Of a stretch of DNA of 33,821 nucleotides, positions 30,657 to 33,821 are shown one piece after another; the first letter of the stretch is position 1; the number at the start of each line of letters is the position of its first letter. The notes under the pieces were generated by a model that was given only the letters and a program-made list of their open reading frames with translations, ran no database searches and was not told the DNA's origin. A program made the translations under genes and the position numbers. This stretch comes from Thermoflexia bacterium (lineage in GTDB: Bacteria; Chloroflexota; Anaerolineae; B4-G1), in the NCBI GenBank assembly GCA_011192155.1, contig DUEK01000158.1, forward strand, positions 1-33,821, given 5' to 3'.

Positions 30657-30685
30657 TTGCCCCCCACGTCACCCTCGGCTATAAT
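30657..30685 (+). promoter_or_regulatory. Promoter of the GT2/GT39/YfhO operon (TTGCCC-17-TATAAT)
   Basis: TTGCCC (30657-30662), a 17 nt spacer and perfect TATAAT (30680-30685). The leader is ~20 nt and contains the ribosome site taggaga before ATG 30713. Confidence 0.75.
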
Positions 30686-30712
30686 GCACTCAGACGCTTA
30701 TAGGAGACTGCG

Positions 30713-31444
30713 ATGAAGCTTTCGATCATTATGCCGATCTATAACGAAATTGAGACCATAGCCGAGATTTTGCGGCGCGTGCGCGCGGTGGAGTTGACAG
30801 TGACAGTGGGCTATGGCCCGGAAAACGACGCTGTCGTCACATTCGAGCGGGAAATCGTGCTGGTGGACGATGGTTCGACCGACGGCACGCGCGAGTACCT
30901 GCGCGCGCAGGAGGGCGAACCGGACGCAGTCATTATATTCCACGAGCACAACCAGGGCAAGGGTGCGGCCGTGCGTACCGGACTCGGGCGCGCCAGCGGC
31001 GACGTGATGCTGATCCAGGATGCCGATCTGGAGTACGACCCCCGCGACTATCCCGCGCTCCTGCAGCCCATCGTAGAAGGACGCTCTCAGGCGGTCTACG
31101 GTTCGCGCTTTCGCGGCGGGCCGACCAAGACAATGTTCTTCTGGCACATGATAGGCAACCGCTTTCTCACGTTGGTGACGAACGTTCTCTATAATACCAT
31201 CCTCAGCGACATGGAAACCTGCTACAAAGTCTTTACGCGAAAAGTTGCAGAGCAACTCGATCTCCAAGCGCCTGGTTGGGGCTTTGACCCCGAGATCACG
31301 GCGCAGATTCTCAGGCGCGGCTATCGCATCTACGAAATACCCATTTCCTACACCGGGCGAGAGTTTGAGGAGGGTAAAAAGATCAGTTGGCGCGATGGTC
31401 TGACTGTGCTGTGGACATTGCTCAAGTATCGCTTCGCTCGATGA
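30713..31444 (+). CDS. GT2 glycosyltransferase, polyprenyl-phosphate sugar synthase type
   Basis: Resembles DPM1/ArnC-like GT2 enzymes that load a hexose from a nucleotide sugar onto a polyprenyl phosphate. Motifs: LSIIMPIYNEIETIAEILRR, IVLVDDGSTDGT, NQGKGAAVRTGLGRASGD, the metal-binding DADLEYDP, and GFDPEITAQILRRG with YEIPISYTGR near the end. About 15 residues (TVGYGPENDAVVTFE) are inserted between the first strand/helix and the DDGST strand, unlike most relatives. No C-terminal membrane helices. The promoter and ribosome site are clear. The next gene overlaps by ATGA and encodes a membrane glycosyltransferase that could use the product. Confidence 0.9.
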   Translation: MKLSIIMPIYNEIETIAEILRRVRAVELTVTVGYGPENDAVVTFEREIVLVDDGSTDGTREYLRAQEGEPDAVIIFHEHNQGKGAAVRTGLGRASGDVMLIQDADLEYDPRDYPALLQPIVEGRSQAVYGSRFRGGPTKTMFFWHMIGNRFLTLVTNVLYNTILSDMETCYKVFTRKVAEQLDLQAPGWGFDPEITAQILRRGYRIYEIPISYTGREFEEGKKISWRDGLTVLWTLLKYRFAR

Positions 31445-32934
31445 AGGCCCGTCGCTGGGGTTTGGTGGGCTTGCTTTTGCTGACGTGGGCGCTGCGGCTG
31501 CCCCCGCTCCTGGACAACCGCTTCCACCCCGACGAGGCGCTGTATGGTTATTGGGGACTTTTGATCGGGCGCGGGCTGGATCCGTGGCTGGCGACGGCGC
31601 CGGTCTACAAGCCGCCGCTCCTGCCCTACCTGATAGCGGGGTCGCAGGCGCTCTTTGGCAATTCGGAATTTTCCGTGCGGCTACCGGGACTGGCGGCGGG
31701 CGTGCTGACGGTGGCATTGGTCGCTGCACTGGCCCGTTCATTGTATCACGACCGGTGGGCGGCGGCAGCGGCGATGACGTGCGCGGCCCTCTCCTCTTTC
31801 GCCATTCTATTCTCCGCCACAGCCTTCACCGACCCACTGATGGTGACGCTGGGCCTGGCGGCCTGCGTCGTGGCCGCTCGCGGCCGGCCAGGGTGGGCGG
31901 GGCTGCTGGCGGGACTGGCATGCGCGACCAAGCAAACCGGCCTGATCTGGCTGCCGTTGGCAATTCTCATCCAAATCCTAAATCCCCAAGTTCCGCCCGC
32001 CATTGGACATTGGACATTGGACATTGGACATTGGACATTGGACATTGGACGTTGGATATTGTTAATTGGTAATTGGACATTGGTCATTCTACTGATGTTT
32101 GCCTGGGACGCGGCGCGGACGGCTCAGGGTGCGGAGAGTTTTTGGCGCATGGGCGTCTCCGGGTATGGGGGATTGCGTCTCATCTGGCCGCAGGAGTTAT
32201 GGACGCGATTGCGCGGGTGGGCCGAGATAGCGCGCTATCTTTTCGCCTCGCCTATCGTCAACGGCGTGTTGCTGGCGGGATTATGCGCGTTGGTGTGGCG
32301 CGCCGCGACCCGCCGGCTCCACAAACGTGAATCGCTCATAGACCTATCCCTCGTTCTCTTCTCCCTCGTCTACCTTCTCCTCCACTGGCTCCTGGCCTTT
32401 CCCATCTGGGATCGCTACCTGCTGCCGCTGATGCCCGTGCTATCCATTCTCATAGCCCGCATTCTCAGCCTCGCCATTCGCCATTCGCCACTTATAATTC
32501 GCCATTCGCTATTCGCTATTCTGCTCATCTCCCTGGCCCCTCCCGCCTGGAATGCCGCCCACAGCCGCTACGCCACCGGCGGCGACCACGGCGCTTACGA
32601 CGGCATTGACGAGGTCGCCGCGTTTTTGGGCCGTTTACCTGAGGGCGCGGTGGTTTACCAACACTGGCTGGGCTGGCATTACGCTTATCACCTGTTCGAC
32701 GCCCCCGTCTACCTAGCCTACTGGCCGACGCCGGCCTGGCTGGCGCGGGACGTACTGGTCTTTGGCGCAAGAGAACCGCGCTACGTGACGTTCCCATCCT
32801 GGGAATCGTCCGCACGGGTGGAGCGAGCGCTGGCCGGCGTGAGCTACAAGTTGGACCCGGTGCTGACCACCACCCGCCGCGACGGCGCGCCCTCGTTCAC
32901 CGTCTACCATATTCAACCGCTATCAGACCCATGA
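31441..32934 (+). CDS. GT39/ArnT-like membrane glycosyltransferase
   Basis: 497 residues from ATG 31441, in an ATGA overlap with the GT2 gene. GT-C family enzymes transfer sugar from a polyprenyl-phosphate donor on the outer face of the membrane. The catalytic acidic motif is in the first outer loop (NRFHPDEALYGYWG), followed by KPPLLPYLIAGSQALFG and some ten hydrophobic segments; the soluble C-terminal part is short. Two heptamer tandem arrays lie in frame: 32002-32085 gives a 7-residue repeat (GHWTLDI) and 32476-32524 gives IRHS-type repeats, both within or beside hydrophobic segments. The gene stays open through both arrays. Substrate unknown; protein O-glycosylation or lipid glycosylation is likely. 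Confidence 0.85.
   Translation: MKARRWGLVGLLLLTWALRLPPLLDNRFHPDEALYGYWGLLIGRGLDPWLATAPVYKPPLLPYLIAGSQALFGNSEFSVRLPGLAAGVLTVALVAALARSLYHDRWAAAAAMTCAALSSFAILFSATAFTDPLMVTLGLAACVVAARGRPGWAGLLAGLACATKQTGLIWLPLAILIQILNPQVPPAIGHWTLDIGHWTLDIGRWILLIGNWTLVILLMFAWDAARTAQGAESFWRMGVSGYGGLRLIWPQELWTRLRGWAEIARYLFASPIVNGVLLAGLCALVWRAATRRLHKRESLIDLSLVLFSLVYLLLHWLLAFPIWDRYLLPLMPVLSILIARILSLAIRHSPLIIRHSLFAILLISLAPPAWNAAHSRYATGGDHGAYDGIDEVAAFLGRLPEGAVVYQHWLGWHYAYHLFDAPVYLAYWPTPAWLARDVLVFGAREPRYVTFPSWESSARVERALAGVSYKLDPVLTTTRRDGAPSFTVYHIQPLSDP
32002..32085 (+). repeat. 12 x 7 bp tandem array (ATTGGAC) inside the GT39-like gene
   Basis: Seven identical ATTGGAC units (32002-32050) are followed by five variants (GTTGGAT, ATTGTTA, ATTGGTA, ATTGGAC, ATTGGTC). 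84 nt equals 28 codons, so the frame is kept; three units encode GHWTLDI. A change of one or two units would shift the frame. Confidence 0.9.
32476..32524 (+). repeat. 7 x 7 bp tandem array (ATTCGCC) inside the GT39-like gene
   Basis: ATTCGCC, ATTCGCC, ACTTATA, ATTCGCC, ATTCGCT, ATTCGCT, ATTCTGC in direct succession. The unit length equals that of the first array but the sequence differs. Confidence 0.8.
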
Positions 32935-33821
32935 CACGCTCACCTAATTCCCCAATTCCCAAATTCCCCAACCACCTCCGCGACCTCCTGGCTGTCGCGC
33001 TGCTATGGATGCTGGTTCTAGCCTTTTTCTACCAGATCGCGCTGGCGGGGCGGGTGCTGGCCGGCGGCGACATCTTTACCTACTTTTACCCCTACTGGGC
33101 CGAGGCGACGCGGGCAATTCGGGCAGCCCGCTTGCCGCTCTGGAATCCATATCTTTTTATGGGCGTCCCTTTCTTAGCCAACAGTCAGGTGGGGTTCTTT
33201 TACCCTCTCAACTGGCCGCTGTGGCTGCTTCTACCTGCACACCGCTCCATTCACCTGACCATCGTGCTGCACCTATGCCTGGCCGCGTTCAACGGCTACC
33301 TCTGGGGGCGGGGTTCGCTGCGGCTGGGGCGGGCTGGGGCGTGGGCGCTGGGGGCGACCTTTGCGCTGGGCGGCTACCTGGGCGCGCAGGTGGAACACGT
33401 CAATCAGTTGCAAGGATTGGCCTGGCTGCCGCTGATGTTGTTTCTGTGGGACAAGGTGCGATGCACTTTAGAAGTGCGTCGCACCTTTCCCAAATTTGCG
33501 TTGGCGGGGCTGAGCGTTGTCGTGGGCCTGGTGCTACTGGCCGGGCACACGCAAACCGCCTTCATCTCGTTGGCGGGGCTGGCGGCCTACGGGCTGGGGT
33601 CGGCGTTGTGGCGTGGCGCGCGCCAGCATGAGTGGACACCGCTGGCCCGGCTAGCGGCGTTGCTGGTCATTGTGGCAGGGCTGGGAGCGGCGCTGGCGGC
33701 GGTGCAGTTGATTCCCACCTGGGAGCTTTCACGCCTTTCTGTGCGGGCCGGGGGACTGCCGTTCAAAGAACGGGTCTCCTTCTCCCTCTCGCCGTTCTAC
33801 CTGGCGCGCGCCCTGCTGCCC
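32931..33821 (+). CDS. YfhO-like polytopic membrane protein (3' end outside window)
   Basis: Starts at ATG 32931 in an ATGA overlap with the GT39-like gene and stays open to the window edge (297 codons seen). A first helix (LLAVALLWMLVLAFFYQIAL) is followed by the loop GGDIFTYFYPYWAEATRAIR and LPLWNPYLFMGVPFLANSQ, then FFYPLNWPLWLLLP, the hallmark of YfhO/GT-C-like proteins. Further helices follow (GAWALGATFALGGYLGAQVE, ALAGLSVVVGLVLLAGHTQ). YfhO in Firmicutes is needed for glycosylation of teichoic acids. A palindrome is inserted in frame at 33453-33487 (KVRCTLEVRRTF), and an octamer array covers codons ~6-13. Probably a sugar-transfer or flipping partner of the upstream enzymes (inferred). 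Confidence 0.85.
   Translation, partial: MTRSPNSPIPKFPNHLRDLLAVALLWMLVLAFFYQIALAGRVLAGGDIFTYFYPYWAEATRAIRAARLPLWNPYLFMGVPFLANSQVGFFYPLNWPLWLLLPAHRSIHLTIVLHLCLAAFNGYLWGRGSLRLGRAGAWALGATFALGGYLGAQVEHVNQLQGLAWLPLMLFLWDKVRCTLEVRRTFPKFALAGLSVVVGLVLLAGHTQTAFISLAGLAAYGLGSALWRGARQHEWTPLARLAALLVIVAGLGAALAAVQLIPTWELSRLSVRAGGLPFKERVSFSLSPFYLARALLP
32946..32969 (+). repeat. 3 x 8 bp tandem array (AATTCCCC) near the YfhO-like start
   Basis: AATTCCCC, AATTCCCA, AATTCCCC lie within the first 13 codons and encode NSPIPKFP. The array is short and could be chance, but it follows the pattern of the other arrays in this operon. Confidence 0.5.
33453..33487. repeat. 16 bp palindrome inside the YfhO-like gene
   Basis: AAGGTGCGATGCACTT (33453-33468) pairs with AAGTGCGTCGCACCTT (33472-33487), with one G-U position and a 3 nt loop. 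It is read in frame in a predicted loop between membrane helices. Confidence 0.75.

Noticed and set aside
30698-31741. A 347-codon open frame on the minus strand
   Set aside because: Antisense to the GT2 and GT39-like genes, whose motifs are clear; no domain seen in the antisense product.
32002-32085. CRISPR array
   Set aside because: Units are 7 bp without spacers, lie within a gene, and no cas genes are present.
33005-33631. A 208-codon plus-strand frame near the right edge
   Set aside because: It is out of frame with the YfhO-like gene that starts at 32931, shows the family motifs and has no stop before the window edge.
1-33821. Insertion sequences or prophage
   Set aside because: No transposase, integrase, recombinase or phage structural gene was found; the only mobile traces are short palindromes, tandem arrays, the Rhs remnant and the tRNA remnant.

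Overview
The window looks like a chromosomal piece of an uncultured or little-studied Chloroflexota bacterium, probably near Anaerolineae/Caldilineae. It is moderately GC-rich, about 60% by eye. The assignment rests on gene content and style: extracellular proteins with DUF11/SdrD-type domains and a C-terminal (Y/F)LPLV motif, sortase-type tails, an orphan MutL/GlmL-like ATPase in an envelope gene cluster, a GAF-rich RsbW/RsbU fusion, and many short dispersed palindromes and 7-8 bp tandem arrays. No ribosomal or phylogenetic marker gene is present, so the placement is an inference.

Layout. 1-4608 (+): the 3' end of a large surface protein, a secreted gingipain-like (C25) peptidase and a DUF11 protein with an LPESG sorting tail. 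4609-5989: a decayed tract with an Rhs core remnant broken by a dispersed ~20 bp element, and a small gene frameshifted in a C6 run. 5990-7636: a GH4 glycosidase and a tRNA-Arg(CCT) with promoter and terminator. 7642-11375 (-): a partner-switching pair, a STAS antagonist and an RsbW-GAFx4-RsbU fusion. 11376-11720: intergenic palindromes and a degenerate tRNA that supplies the 3' end of a methyltransferase gene. 11674-16976 (-): methyltransferase, membrane protein, GT4 glycosyltransferase, LiaI/LiaF-type membrane protein, rpiB, phoU and pstB. 17049-20908 (+): a divergent pstS-pstC-pstA-pstB2 operon ending in an unknown gene and a clear terminator. 21007-30520 (-): slipin plus NfeD, then an eight-gene run containing an LPGTG protein, a KOW/barrel-sandwich protein, a MutL-like ATPase, membrane proteins and a zinc-ribbon scaffold with seven WL motifs. 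30713-33821 (+): a GT2, a GT39-like and a YfhO-like gene joined by ATGA overlaps; the last runs off the window.

How the parts work together. The Pst genes form a complete phosphate importer with PhoU and two different PstB ATPases, split over two divergent transcripts. The STAS protein and the fusion protein contain every component of a partner switch except the target sigma factor. The terminal GT2/GT39/YfhO set fits lipid-linked sugar transfer to surface molecules. The least explained block is 22587-30520, the best candidate here for an undescribed system: a probable membrane complex around an ASKHA-fold ATPase with no mutase nearby.

Regulation. Several promoter-like pairs (TTGNNN-16/17-TATAAT) are visible. 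At three operon starts the -10 box lies only 9-11 nt before the start codon, suggesting leaderless or near-leaderless mRNAs, whereas many operon-internal genes carry strong Shine-Dalgarno sites.
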